From NCBI GenBank assembly GCA_017613085.1, contig JAGAEL010000193.1:1-32092 (forward strand): a DNA stretch of 32,092 nucleotides. The letters run 5' to 3'. The position numbers were made by a program, and so were the translations under genes. The stretch is from Kiritimatiellia bacterium. Its GTDB lineage: Bacteria; Verrucomicrobiota; Kiritimatiellia; RFP12; UBA1067. Of this stretch, positions 9,728 to 18,049 are shown one piece after another. Positions within the stretch are counted from its first letter, which is position 1. Each line of letters starts with the position of its first letter. Under the pieces are notes generated by a model. That model was not told the DNA's origin and ran no database searches. It saw only the letters and a program-made list of their open reading frames with translations.

Positions 9728-10122
9728 TCCGGCGGGGCAGACAGCAGCGCGTTGTCGGCGAGATCAACATGACGCCGCTGATCGACATGACCTTCCTGTT
9801 GTTGATCACGTTCATCATCACGATGCCCGCCATGGAGCAAGGAATCGCCATCAAGCTTCCCCAAGGGAGTGCGGACATTCTGCCGAACAAAAAGTCGAAC
9901 GTCGTCACGCTCGATGCCGAAGGGCGGATCTTCCTCAATAACCATCCCCTTTCGATGGACGAGTTGGAACGCACACTCGGGAATCTCGCCGCCGAAAATC
10001 CTGAAACCGCCGTCCTCGTCCGTGCGGACGAACGGTTGGACTACGGAAAAATCATGAAGGTGATGAAACTCCTTTACAAGGTCAAAATCACGCGCATGGC
10101 CCTGGTCACGCTGGCCGACTGA
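9724..10122 (+). CDS. exbD: ExbD/TolR-family biopolymer transport protein
   Basis: 132 residues with the standard ExbD/TolR layout: a short basic cytoplasmic N-terminus, one transmembrane helix and a periplasmic domain. The helix entry carries the hallmark NMTPLIDMTFLLLITFIIT, in which the membrane Asp (residue 21) is the proton-path residue of the family. The periplasmic part (about 40-132) ends with the usual VLVRADERLDYGKIMKVMKLL segment. ATG overlaps the previous stop, and AGGGAGG lies six bases before it. With its partner it should form the motor that drives the downstream TonB-like protein. ExbD rather than TolR is inferred from the neighbour. Confidence 0.9.
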   Translation: MIRRGRQQRVVGEINMTPLIDMTFLLLITFIITMPAMEQGIAIKLPQGSADILPNKKSNVVTLDAEGRIFLNNHPLSMDELERTLGNLAAENPETAVLVRADERLDYGKIMKVMKLLYKVKITRMALVTLAD

Positions 10123-10129
10123 CGAACCG

Positions 10130-10927
10130 ATGCGAAACGACTTCATAGATTCCCGTTCACTTATCCTCTCCGCCGTTTTACATGCGTTGTTCATCGGCGG
10201 TTTCGCGTCGTATGAACTGATTTCACGGCTCTTCCGGAAACCGCCTCCGCCGGCATCTGAGTTCACCATCGTCCTTCCTCCGCCGGAATCGGTCGCCGCC
10301 GAACCAGATCCGGAACCGGAGACAGTCGAAACGCCTGCCCCCGTAAAAGATGCCGTCTCCGTCGAGAAGAAGCCTACAACGCCCAAACCACAACCAAAGC
10401 CTCAACCGAAACCCAAACCAAAACCACAACCGAAGCCCAAACCCAAACCGACGGAAAAGAAGCCCTTCCAAAAGGGGAAACGTGTCGAGGCTCCCAAAGT
10501 CCCGGAAAAGCCGAAGGTCGATTTCACGAAATTCAAGCGCGTGGTTACGCAGCCCGTCAAGGCTTTGGAAAAGCCGTTGAGCGCGAAGGAAATCCGCGAC
10601 GCACTGAACGCGGGCGCACGGCCCGGCGCACGAAATCAGATTCCGGAAAACGAAATGGCACGCTGCGTCGGACTTGTCCGCACCGCCCTTTTCGAATCGT
10701 GGGATGCCCCGCCCGAAACCGAACATATCCTCCAGCCCCCGCATCTGGAAATTCGTCTGGATCGAGGCGGACGCATCATCAGTTACCGTCTTGTCCGTTC
10801 TTCCGGGAACAAGTATTACGACGAGACGGTTAAGAAAGCGGCTCTCAACACGGAACCCATCCGGGGGCTTTCCATCGACTTCCTCAAGCAGTACGAACGA
10901 CTCACCATCGAGTTCAGACTGCAATAG
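10130..10927 (+). CDS. TonB-like energy transducer with Pro/Lys-rich spacer
   Basis: 265 residues. A single membrane anchor lies at residues 11-30 (LILSAVLHALFIGGFASYEL). It is followed by a long proline-rich stretch: PPPPASE and the acidic EPDPEPE run (about 37-65), then a basic PKPQPKPQPKP region (about 85-108). This is the extended periplasm-spanning spacer typical of TonB and TolA. The C-terminal domain (about 175-265) contains LEIRLDRGGRIISYRLVRSSG, ending in LTIEFRLQ, in keeping with a TonB/TolA C-terminal fold. The gene starts seven bases after exbD with a weak ribosome site, so coupling is likely. No TonB-dependent receptor is in the window. TonB is favoured; a TolA-like role is possible. 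It ends in TAG. Confidence 0.83.
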   Translation: MRNDFIDSRSLILSAVLHALFIGGFASYELISRLFRKPPPPASEFTIVLPPPESVAAEPDPEPETVETPAPVKDAVSVEKKPTTPKPQPKPQPKPKPKPQPKPKPKPTEKKPFQKGKRVEAPKVPEKPKVDFTKFKRVVTQPVKALEKPLSAKEIRDALNAGARPGARNQIPENEMARCVGLVRTALFESWDAPPETEHILQPPHLEIRLDRGGRIISYRLVRSSGNKYYDETVKKAALNTEPIRGLSIDFLKQYERLTIEFRLQ

Positions 10928-10950
10928 CGGGATGATACGCGACACGCAAC

Positions 10951-10979
10951 GGGGCGCATCCGCGAATCGTGTAAACACG
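10951..10979. repeat. 29-bp dispersed repeat, copy 1
   Basis: This 29-base unit starts GGGGCGCATCC and ends CGAATCGTGTAAACACG. It recurs at 21632-21660 in the same orientation with one mismatch (G versus A at the twelfth base). It sits just after the tonB stop. Its end (CGTGTAAACACG) is nearly palindromic: five-base arms around AA. Confidence 0.75.
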
Positions 10980-11002
10980 TAACCACGGAAAACAGTCGAA
11001 AC

Positions 11003-11086
11003 GGGGAGGGCGCGTGTCCCCACGCGCCGCACGACACCCGACAGCCGACAGCCGCCACCCGGACGCGACGAAGCGCGTCCCTCCCG
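11003..11086. repeat. Intergenic palindromic repeat, copy D
   Basis: It lies between the convergent ends of tonB and the C25 protease gene. It has a perfect hairpin: GGCGCGTG (11009-11016), loop TCCC, CACGCGCC (11021-11028), the inverse of the copy A hairpin. It continues with GACACCCGACAGCCGACAGC and ends with GCGACGAAGCGCGTCCCTCC, which is the inverse of the module opening copies B and E. It may terminate transcription from both sides. Confidence 0.8.
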
Positions 11087-11104
11087 TTCTTTCCTCTGCT
11101 ACTC

Positions 11105-14100
11105 TCAGCGTGTAATCCGGAGGCGGAAGAATTGGGAAGGCGCGTTTGTCATCGGGAGGAGAATCTGAGCGGGAAGCCCCGTTCCGTCAACCGGCGTTAC
11201 GCCGTCAAGCGGACGCCATGACGCCGGACAAAGCGTCGGGGTCGCCTCCACCGTGTAGCGGTAGCCGCTATGCGTCGGGAACGCAAGCGTCCCATCGCCC
11301 GCGAAAGTGGTGATCGCCGTTTCCGGATAATCGAGGAAGAGCCGCCAATCGAATGTGTAAAACGGCTGGTATGGATCGTTCGAGAGCAGGAGGACGCTGA
11401 CGGTGGTATCATCCGCCTCCGTCAGGGCGGGCAGGTTGTAACCGTCGAAAACCCGATAACGCCCCGGTTCCACGCTGAACGCGGCGGGAGTCCCCGCAGA
11501 AGAACCGAAACCTTTTTCCTGGAACAGCGGATAGACACGAATGTCATCGACGTACCACCCCTCTTCGTCATGGTTGTCGTCGCCGCCGTAATGAAAACGG
11601 AAAACAACCTCTTCGCCAAAAAGCCCGTCATGCTCCGGCAGGACTTCCGCCAGGTCGAAGACGACTTCACGCCACGCATTGGTTTCATGTCCCGCGAAAC
11701 AGGGAACCCCGTTCGTCCAAGGCGAACGCTGCCATCCGTAAATGGTATGGGTGTAGGGGCCTGGGAGCTGGGTGAAAGTTGCCCCGCCGTCCAGCGAGTA
11801 TTCGACCATCCCGCCGTCGAAAGCCCGCGAAGGGTCGTCCGAGTCCGTCTCCGAACAAATCCAATGGCGGAAGGAGAGCCGGGCGTTTTTACCGATCCGG
11901 CAGGGCGCGAGCGTCATGGTTGCGCGAACCGGTTGGTTGGAGGCGAAAGTCGTGTCGAGGACGGCGTGGAGCGAACAGGGCGAAGAGAAGAAGCGGTTTG
12001 TCGCGATGTTCCACGGCTGCCCGATGGAGGCGAGCGAAACGTTTTTCAAACCGTCCGCTTCCACACATTCCTGACGGGCGAGAACGACGGTACCGGCAAG
12101 CGTCTCGTTCCCCCGGTTCACGACGCGGTTTGTCCAGGCAAGCGGAGGATCGTCCACATAGGCATGAAAGACGAGGTTCGTCAAACGGGAGAAATCGCCT
12201 TCGGGATAGACCGTAAAGAGGAAACAGGTTTCCGTGACCGTCGTAAACCCGTTGGGATCGGCGGCTTCGAGTTGATAGTCGAAATCCTCGGCGGGGAACG
12301 TCGTCTCCCCGAACGAAGCGGCGTAGACTCCCCCACCCTCCGGAACGAGTTCCGTCTCCTGCCAGACGCCACCGCCGCTCCGCCAGCGCAGGACGGCTCG
12401 TTCGACGCCGCGTGTGTCGGTGATACGCGCCCGGACGGTATACGGCCCCGGTCGCCGCTGGATCATTTCCAACGGCTCGAAGTCGATGACGGGCGGCGCG
12501 GGAATGGAAGCGGCGTCGAGCGGATCCGTCCTATCAGCGAATTCCTCGGCGAGCGTGTAGCCGTCGCCATCGGTATCGAGCGAAGCGGCAAGCCCCATGC
12601 AACCATAGTACCGCCATTCATACCAATCGCAAATCCCATTCCCGTCGGCATCTTCCGTTTCCGGCAGGTAGAGGGCGGCGAGACGATGCGCGACATTCAT
12701 CGGAACGGGTTGCGCCTGAGGTGCGGAGAGGGACGGGGCGGCGGGGAAACGGGTGTCGTCGAGACGCCATTCGGCAAAACGCCATTCGTCCCCTGCGACG
12801 TCCGTCACAACCTCCGGCGCGGCGGGGGGCAGACATTCGGTATCTTCATCGCACCAGAACTCCGCCGGTGCGAACAAGCCGTTCGTAGCCGTCTGCACAA
12901 GCTTGTTTTGACGCTTCCAACGCCAGACGAGGAAACTATCCTCCCGAATCGTGAACGCGCAAGCCGGCTCCCCGCCCGTCGCGGGAACCGAACCGCCGCC
13001 GACAAATCCATCGAACCGCATCCTTCCGTTTTCGGAGAGCGGGACATACCGGGGAGCGGAAACCTGAATGGTCAAGCCGGAGGCGGAATGGGTTGTCCCG
13101 TAGTCCGGCGTCACCTCGCCATAGGGGGCGGGCGCGCCCAGTACGTTGAAGGAAAGGCGCGGCGTAACCCGGAAGGTGCAGTCGCCTCCATCGGACGGGA
13201 ACGCGCCGGTCACACCGGCGGCGTTATCGGCGAGCAAGCGATAGGCGACCCGCGTATAGACCGGTTGTGCAGGAATCGAAGACGTGTAGCAATTTCCGTA
13301 TGCGCGGGCCATCCACTGCGTATGCGCGTTCGGTGCCGCATCGCTCGTCCAGACGAGGCGGACGGTAGCCGGATCGAATATGCCGACCGGCTCGACCCGA
13401 CATTCGACGGAATACGGTTCCTCCGTCTCAAAAGTGTTCAACAAGGGCGTGTGTTCTAACGACGGCGGCGTGAGGTTTACCGCCCGTGCGAACGGAAGCG
13501 CGGGATCGCCGAAGAGATTCATCTCCAGATACGCCCAGCGCTGGGACGTATAGTATTTCGGCGAGATGAACGCCAGGTTCGCCCGGCGCGAGGCTTCGTT
13601 CATCTCGCCAAACCGCGTCGCCTTCCCCGTCAGCGCGGCGTCCCAGAACGCGCGCTGCAGATTGAAATTGTCCCCCGCGATCCGTCCGCTGTAGAACCAA
13701 GTTTCACGCGCTCCCATCACCGCCGCAACGGCGGCATTTTCCGCCGTGACCAGTTGTTCCGCAAAACAATCCGGTCGATCCAACGCCCCCGCCAGACAGG
13801 CCGAGGAATAGGCGAAGTACGGCAGGTCGTTCGTCAGCGCGGCAAGCTTCGCACGATTCGCCGCAATCGCGAGGGAAATTTTCATGCACTGGTTGGCCGT
13901 ACCGTGTCCCAAATGGTTGACGGCGGCGTACCCGCCATTCAGAAAGGCGAACGCATCGTCCGTATTCCAATTGAATTCATCGGAATCGTAGAGCGTACAG
14001 GAGGTAAAGGTGTTCGAATAGGCGGTAGTCTCGAATCCGACGCTGTCCAGTCCATCGACCGAAATCCCGAACCGCAATGCATCCATGAACCCGGAGGCGT

Positions 14101-15280
14101 AGACGAGCGACCCGAAGTTGACCGTCTCGGCCATGAAGCCGTTGCGGCGCAAGGTCTCGGCGGACGCTTCCTGGTAACGGAGCGTCTTACGGACGAGGTG
14201 CGCAAGTTCCGCCGCATCCGCGACGGGAAACCGCCCGACCATCACCTCCGATGTCAAATCGATATCGCCGTTCTCCCCCTCTCCGACTTCGCCGTACACA
14301 CCGTTCCCGTTGCCGTCGAGCGTTCCGTCGAGACAGCCGAAGGAAATCGCGTCGGAGGGAATGTCTTCCCGGTAGGTTTTCAAGAACGTACTGTATTCCG
14401 AATGGAGCGGCAGAGAAGGCATCTCGGCATACGTCCCCACGATCAACAAGAACTTCAATCCGGCATGGAGATAGGCGTCGCGGGCGAAAGCGCGGACACG
14501 GAGGGCGCGGTTTGTACCCGCGTAATTCGCGTCAATCCATTCCGCCGTCACGAGGTTCGTACGGAACCCGTCGGCTTCGCGACGGGCGAGAAGTGCGTCA
14601 AGGTTCCAAGGGGCGGGAGTGCTTGCGAGCGTCTGCGGCGCGACAACCACGTACTCGTTGGTGACACCCGGCGGCAAACGCGACGGCGGTTCGGCGAAAA
14701 GCCGTCTGCCGGAACCACGCGGCACGAGCGAGACACGCAGACGGAGGCGACGCGCCGCCTCCAAGCGTTTCGCAACGTGATGGACACGGACGGGGAGTAT
14801 TTCGACCGAAAGGGTTCCGCGCTCTCCCGCGAAGTCCGTCCGCCAGTTGCGAAGCGACGAAACGGGATAAAACGCATCCGCCGTATACACCGTCTCGTCC
14901 CGTTCGCAGAACACCGTCTCGCCGGGGAGGACACTGGGTTGTCCCCAAGGGAGGGGCGCGGGGAGGACGAGTGAATCGGCGGACACCCTTTCGCAAACGA
15001 CCTCTGCCACCGCCATGCCGGGCGGCAATTCAAAACTCCGCGAAAGGTGGGGAAGCGAGGGACGGCCCGGTTCGGAATCGAGGGACGCGCCCGCCAAGGA
15101 AAGGCAGGTGAAACCGTCCGCTCCGACATGGAGAGAAGGTGCAGGGAACGAAAGATCGAAACACGTCTCAGGCGGTGCATCGACCTGTGCGCCTCCTGCA
15201 CCCCAAAACGCGCAAAAACAGGCGACCATTGCAAGAAATGGGCAATTTCCCCAAAAACGTGTCTGGCACTCTTTCCGCAT
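11105..15280 (-). CDS. Secreted gingipain-like C25 cysteine protease, multidomain
   Basis: About 1391 residues. Residues 1-30 form a signal peptide. A pro-region is followed by a C25-type catalytic domain: FLLIVGTYAEMP, the calcium-type loop DGNGNGVYGEVGEGENGDID, EVMVGRFP, then catalytic His459 in VNHLGHGTANQC and Cys495 in AYSSACLAGALD. The 36-residue spacing matches gingipains. Downstream are probable Ig-like regions, two acidic calcium loops (DADGNGICDWYEW and DTDGDGYTLAEEF, near residues 870-910), and a MAM/jelly-roll-like segment with YSLDGGATFTQL and EEGWYVDDIRVYP. The C-terminal 50 residues end in SQFFRLRITR, like PVC exoprotein tails and perhaps a sorting signal. ATG 15280 is chosen because the frame upstream runs through a repeat and promoter. 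It should degrade extracellular protein. Confidence 0.85.
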   Translation of the reverse strand: MRKECQTRFWGNCPFLAMVACFCAFWGAGGAQVDAPPETCFDLSFPAPSLHVGADGFTCLSLAGASLDSEPGRPSLPHLSRSFELPPGMAVAEVVCERVSADSLVLPAPLPWGQPSVLPGETVFCERDETVYTADAFYPVSSLRNWRTDFAGERGTLSVEILPVRVHHVAKRLEAARRLRLRVSLVPRGSGRRLFAEPPSRLPPGVTNEYVVVAPQTLASTPAPWNLDALLARREADGFRTNLVTAEWIDANYAGTNRALRVRAFARDAYLHAGLKFLLIVGTYAEMPSLPLHSEYSTFLKTYREDIPSDAISFGCLDGTLDGNGNGVYGEVGEGENGDIDLTSEVMVGRFPVADAAELAHLVRKTLRYQEASAETLRRNGFMAETVNFGSLVYASGFMDALRFGISVDGLDSVGFETTAYSNTFTSCTLYDSDEFNWNTDDAFAFLNGGYAAVNHLGHGTANQCMKISLAIAANRAKLAALTNDLPYFAYSSACLAGALDRPDCFAEQLVTAENAAVAAVMGARETWFYSGRIAGDNFNLQRAFWDAALTGKATRFGEMNEASRRANLAFISPKYYTSQRWAYLEMNLFGDPALPFARAVNLTPPSLEHTPLLNTFETEEPYSVECRVEPVGIFDPATVRLVWTSDAAPNAHTQWMARAYGNCYTSSIPAQPVYTRVAYRLLADNAAGVTGAFPSDGGDCTFRVTPRLSFNVLGAPAPYGEVTPDYGTTHSASGLTIQVSAPRYVPLSENGRMRFDGFVGGGSVPATGGEPACAFTIREDSFLVWRWKRQNKLVQTATNGLFAPAEFWCDEDTECLPPAAPEVVTDVAGDEWRFAEWRLDDTRFPAAPSLSAPQAQPVPMNVAHRLAALYLPETEDADGNGICDWYEWRYYGCMGLAASLDTDGDGYTLAEEFADRTDPLDAASIPAPPVIDFEPLEMIQRRPGPYTVRARITDTRGVERAVLRWRSGGGVWQETELVPEGGGVYAASFGETTFPAEDFDYQLEAADPNGFTTVTETCFLFTVYPEGDFSRLTNLVFHAYVDDPPLAWTNRVVNRGNETLAGTVVLARQECVEADGLKNVSLASIGQPWNIATNRFFSSPCSLHAVLDTTFASNQPVRATMTLAPCRIGKNARLSFRHWICSETDSDDPSRAFDGGMVEYSLDGGATFTQLPGPYTHTIYGWQRSPWTNGVPCFAGHETNAWREVVFDLAEVLPEHDGLFGEEVVFRFHYGGDDNHDEEGWYVDDIRVYPLFQEKGFGSSAGTPAAFSVEPGRYRVFDGYNLPALTEADDTTVSVLLLSNDPYQPFYTFDWRLFLDYPETAITTFAGDGTLAFPTHSGYRYTVEATPTLCPASWRPLDGVTPVDGTGLPAQILLPMTNAPSQFFRLRITR

Positions 15281-15287
15281 GGGGAAA

Positions 15288-15316
15288 CTTTTACAATAAA
15301 GCCCTATCCCTGTCAA
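15288..15316 (-). promoter_or_regulatory. Predicted promoter for the C25 protease gene
   Basis: On the minus strand: a perfect TTGACA (15316-15311), 17-bp spacer, TAAAAG (15293-15288). Only seven bases separate the -10 from the ATG at 15280, so the transcript would begin at or next to the start codon. There is no ribosome site before that ATG. Confidence 0.55.
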
Positions 15317-15354
15317 TTCAAAACGGCACGTAACAGCGATTCCCCCATTTTCTC

Positions 15355-15434
15355 CGGGAGGGGCGCGCCTCGTCGCGATCGCGTGGCGGCTGTCGGGTGT
15401 CGCCACGCGCCGCATGGGAACGGCGCGACAAAGC
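15355..15434. repeat. Intergenic palindromic repeat, copy E
   Basis: It lies between the divergent C25 and prmA genes. It starts CGGGAGGGGCGCGCCTCGTC, continues GGCGGCTGTCGGGTGTCG, and ends with the hairpin CGCGCCG (15406-15412), loop CATGGGAA, CGGCGCG (15421-15427). It has the same order and orientation as copy C. The core differs from copy C by one base (GTGTCGCC versus GTGTCCCC). Confidence 0.8.
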
Positions 15435-15482
15435 CCGATTCGCGGAGGTGTTTCCGTGTTCCTGTTTCCCGGTGAACAAAGC

Positions 15483-15511
15483 TTGCTTTCCCCCGGTCGA
15501 AAGGGTAAACT
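15483..15511 (+). promoter_or_regulatory. Predicted promoter for prmA-GH20-dnaE
   Basis: TTGCTT at 15483-15488, 17-bp spacer, TAAACT at 15506-15511, about 93 bases before the prmA ATG. The -10 is of the same YANACT type as those of carB and serC. The leader (about 15518-15604) shows nothing else I recognise. Confidence 0.5.
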
Positions 15512-15604
15512 TTCCCTGCATTCCGCAACCCGGCGGCGGATGATCCGACTGTTCCCGCCGGAGGATGGAAACGGGCGGGCGTCCCGTCCTGTGAAAGAAC
15601 CGAG

Positions 15605-16465
15605 ATGAAAGAGAAAAAAAACATTCCCGTCGTGAGTGCGGTTTTACCGGAAGAGGAGCTGACCCCGCTTCTCGAACTCATCGACTGTGACTTGAACGTG
15701 ACCTCGTACACGGATGCCGAAACGGGCGAGTGCCATGTCGATCTGTATTTGAACGACCCTTCCGAACGTTCCGCCGCGACGCTCGCGCTCACCCGCACGG
15801 CGAAACTCCTCGGACTTAAGATAAACCCGTCGTTCACGAGTGTTCCGGCGGAGGACTGGAAGACCTCGTGGCGGCGTTTCTTCCACATCGACCACATCAC
15901 GAAGCGCGTCGTCGTGCGTCCCCCGTGGGAACGGTATACGGCCAAGGAGGGCGAACTCGTGATCGTGATCGATCCCGGCATCAGTTTCGGAACGGGGAAG
16001 CACGCCTCGACGCGGGGGTGCATCCACTATCTCGACCAGATGGCGGAGCGTTACCGGGGAGCGCCCGTGCTTGACCTCGGCTGCGGTTCCGGCATCCTCT
16101 CGATCTGCGCACGGAAAATGCACTACGGCGATGTCCTGGGGATCGACAACGATCCGGACTGTATCCCCTCCGCGCAGAAGAACGTCGCACGGAACCGCGT
16201 CCGGGCGGAGATCCGTCTCGGCGACCTCTCGCGCCCCTTCGAGCCTCGCCCCGTGGTACTGGCGAACATCCTCGCGCCGATCCTTCTGGAATTTTCCGCG
16301 AACATCGCGGACTCCGTCGCGCCGGGCGGCATCCTCGTCCTCTCCGGCATCCTCGCCACGCAGTACCCGGACATCAAGCGCCGGTACGAAACCCTCGGCT
16401 TGCGCGAAAAGACGGGACGGCGATTCGGCGAATGGAAAACGGGACTTTTCACAAAACCTGAATGA
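15605..16465 (+). CDS. prmA: Ribosomal protein L11 methyltransferase (PrmA-like)
   Basis: 286 residues, normal length for PrmA, which methylates ribosomal protein L11 using S-adenosylmethionine. The N-terminal substrate domain is followed by WRRFFHIDHITKRVVVRPPW, the PrmA-type linker. The catalytic part has DPGISFGTGKHAST, motif I VLDLGCGSGILSI, the acidic GIDNDPDC, and NILAPILLEFS, the equivalent of the NPPY-like motif. One oddity is Lys where PrmA usually has Thr in FGTGTHPTT. ATG 15605 is used; the preceding GAAAGAACCGAG is a weak ribosome site. The stop overlaps the region of the next start (16462-16477), indicating one operon. A related protein-lysine methyltransferase is a less likely reading. 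Confidence 0.87.
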   Translation: MKEKKNIPVVSAVLPEEELTPLLELIDCDLNVTSYTDAETGECHVDLYLNDPSERSAATLALTRTAKLLGLKINPSFTSVPAEDWKTSWRRFFHIDHITKRVVVRPPWERYTAKEGELVIVIDPGISFGTGKHASTRGCIHYLDQMAERYRGAPVLDLGCGSGILSICARKMHYGDVLGIDNDPDCIPSAQKNVARNRVRAEIRLGDLSRPFEPRPVVLANILAPILLEFSANIADSVAPGGILVLSGILATQYPDIKRRYETLGLREKTGRRFGEWKTGLFTKPE

Positions 16466-16476
16466 AAGGAAACATG

Positions 16477-18012
16477 ATGAACAGCATACGGAGAATCGGA
16501 ATGGCGGTCGGACTGGCGACCGTGACGGCGGCGTTGCAAGGGCAGGCTGAGACGCGCTTCGCGCTCGTCCCCTACCCCCAGAGTCTGACGGCGCAGGAGG
16601 GCACGTTCAAAACCGCGAAACCGGCGGAGGAGGTCTGGAAGGTCGAAACCGACGGGCAGCTTCCTGCGGAAGGATACCGTCTGCGCATCACCCCGGACGG
16701 CGTGACGTGCGCGGCCAACGACAAGGCGGGGGCGTTCTACGCGGCGCAGACGCTTGCCCAGCTCCGCAGCGGGAAGGCGGGGGCGTTCACCTACCCCTGC
16801 GTCGAAATCACCGACGCCCCGAAGTATAAGTGGCGCGGCGTCCTGATCGACGACTGCCGGCACTTCTTCGGCAAGGAGAAGGTGAAGCGGGTGATGGATC
16901 TTATGGCGCAGCACAAGCTGAACCGTCTACATTGGCATCTGACCGACGACCAAGGGTGGCGGCTCGACATTCCCGGGTATCCGGAACTGGCGCGGCATAG
17001 TTCGGTGCGGGCGGCCAGCGGGAAACACGGGACGCGCCCGCACGTGCGCATGAAGGATTATTCCGCCCTCCTCAACGGCGAGACGTACGGTCCGTTCTTC
17101 TACACCGAAGCCGACATGAAGGAGATGATCGCCTACGCGGCGGCGCGACACATCACGATCGTCCCGGAAATTGAACTGCCGGGCCACGTCTACGCGGCGT
17201 TGTCGGCCTATCCGGAACTCGCCTGTTTCCCCGAACGGCTGAAAGGCAAGGGGCCGCTGTGCGCGTGGGGAATCGAGCAGGACGTCCTGTGCGTCGGGAA
17301 CGACAAGGCGATCAAGTTCATGGAAGACGTACTCGACTACGTGTGCCGCCTCTTCCCCGGCGACACCGTCCACATCGGCGGCGACGAGTGCCCGCAAGTA
17401 CGCTGGAAGACATGCCCCAAGTGCCAGGCCCGCATCAAGGCGAACGGGCTGAAAGACGAACACGACCTGCAGCCGTGGCTCACGCGCCATTTCCTGAAGT
17501 TCCTCGACGCGCGCGGCAAGCGGGCCGTCGGTTGGGACGAGTACCTGCTCGGCGACGTGCCGAAGAACGCGATCGGCATGAGCTGGCGCGCGGGCGGCGG
17601 CGGCGCGGGACACAAATTCCTCACGCCCCTTGAGTGCGTCAAGCGCGGGCACGACCTCGTGATGACGCCCCGCACCCACTGCTACCTCGACTACGGGCAG
17701 GGGCTCGCGGACGATCCGTTCCAGTACATCGGCGGCCGCGTCACGCTTGAGAAGTGCTACTCCTTCGATCCCTGCGAGGGTATCCCGGTTGAACTGCGCG
17801 GGCATATCTTCGGCGGACAGGGCAACAACTGGGCGGAGTACACATGGAACGAATACGACCTTGACTGGAAGATGTGGCCGCGTACCTGCGCCCTCGCGGA
17901 AGCCCTCTGGACCGCGCCTTCGCGGCGCGACTTCCCGAACTTCCTGAAGCGCATGGAGACGCACCGCAAACGCCTTATCGCGGCGGGCGTGAACTGTGCG
18001 CCCCTCCGCTGA
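16477..18012 (+). CDS. Secreted GH20 beta-N-acetylhexosaminidase
   Basis: About 511 residues. The first 26 (MNSIRRIGMAVGLATVTAALQGQAE) form a signal peptide, so the enzyme is exported. A small N-terminal GH20b-like domain ends with FYAAQTLAQL. The TIM-barrel catalytic domain then begins at KWRGVLIDDCRHFFGKEKVKR and has LHWHLTDDQGWRLDI. The catalytic Asp-Glu pair is D303-E304 in HIGGDECPQVRW, for substrate-assisted cleavage of terminal GlcNAc or GalNAc. Later motifs include AVGWDEYL and FGGQGNNWAEYTWNEYDLDW. The frame is open from 16462, but AAAGGA (16465-16470) suits the ATG at 16477 (or 16474). It overlaps or abuts prmA, and dnaE starts 37 bases downstream, an unusual operon mix. Likely substrates are host or mucin glycans or chitin fragments. 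Confidence 0.92.
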   Translation: MNSIRRIGMAVGLATVTAALQGQAETRFALVPYPQSLTAQEGTFKTAKPAEEVWKVETDGQLPAEGYRLRITPDGVTCAANDKAGAFYAAQTLAQLRSGKAGAFTYPCVEITDAPKYKWRGVLIDDCRHFFGKEKVKRVMDLMAQHKLNRLHWHLTDDQGWRLDIPGYPELARHSSVRAASGKHGTRPHVRMKDYSALLNGETYGPFFYTEADMKEMIAYAAARHITIVPEIELPGHVYAALSAYPELACFPERLKGKGPLCAWGIEQDVLCVGNDKAIKFMEDVLDYVCRLFPGDTVHIGGDECPQVRWKTCPKCQARIKANGLKDEHDLQPWLTRHFLKFLDARGKRAVGWDEYLLGDVPKNAIGMSWRAGGGGAGHKFLTPLECVKRGHDLVMTPRTHCYLDYGQGLADDPFQYIGGRVTLEKCYSFDPCEGIPVELRGHIFGGQGNNWAEYTWNEYDLDWKMWPRTCALAEALWTAPSRRDFPNFLKRMETHRKRLIAAGVNCAPLR

Positions 18013-18049
18013 CGCGGATTCCGAAAACGGGTCTTCCGGGAGCGATACC

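Noticed and set aside
10385-10450. Tandem-like CCNAAACCN DNA repeat
   Set aside because: It is explained by the Pro-Lys-Pro-Gln spacer of the TonB-like protein rather than an independent DNA repeat or CRISPR.
11270-13459. Long plus-strand open frames opposite the C25 protease gene (also 13754-14974)
   Set aside because: Low-complexity Arg/Gly-rich translations typical of antisense shadows; the minus strand has a signal peptide and catalytic dyad.
15414-15608. Possible 64-codon gene in the prmA upstream region
   Set aside because: It begins inside repeat copy E, crosses the predicted prmA promoter, has no ribosome site and overlaps the prmA start.
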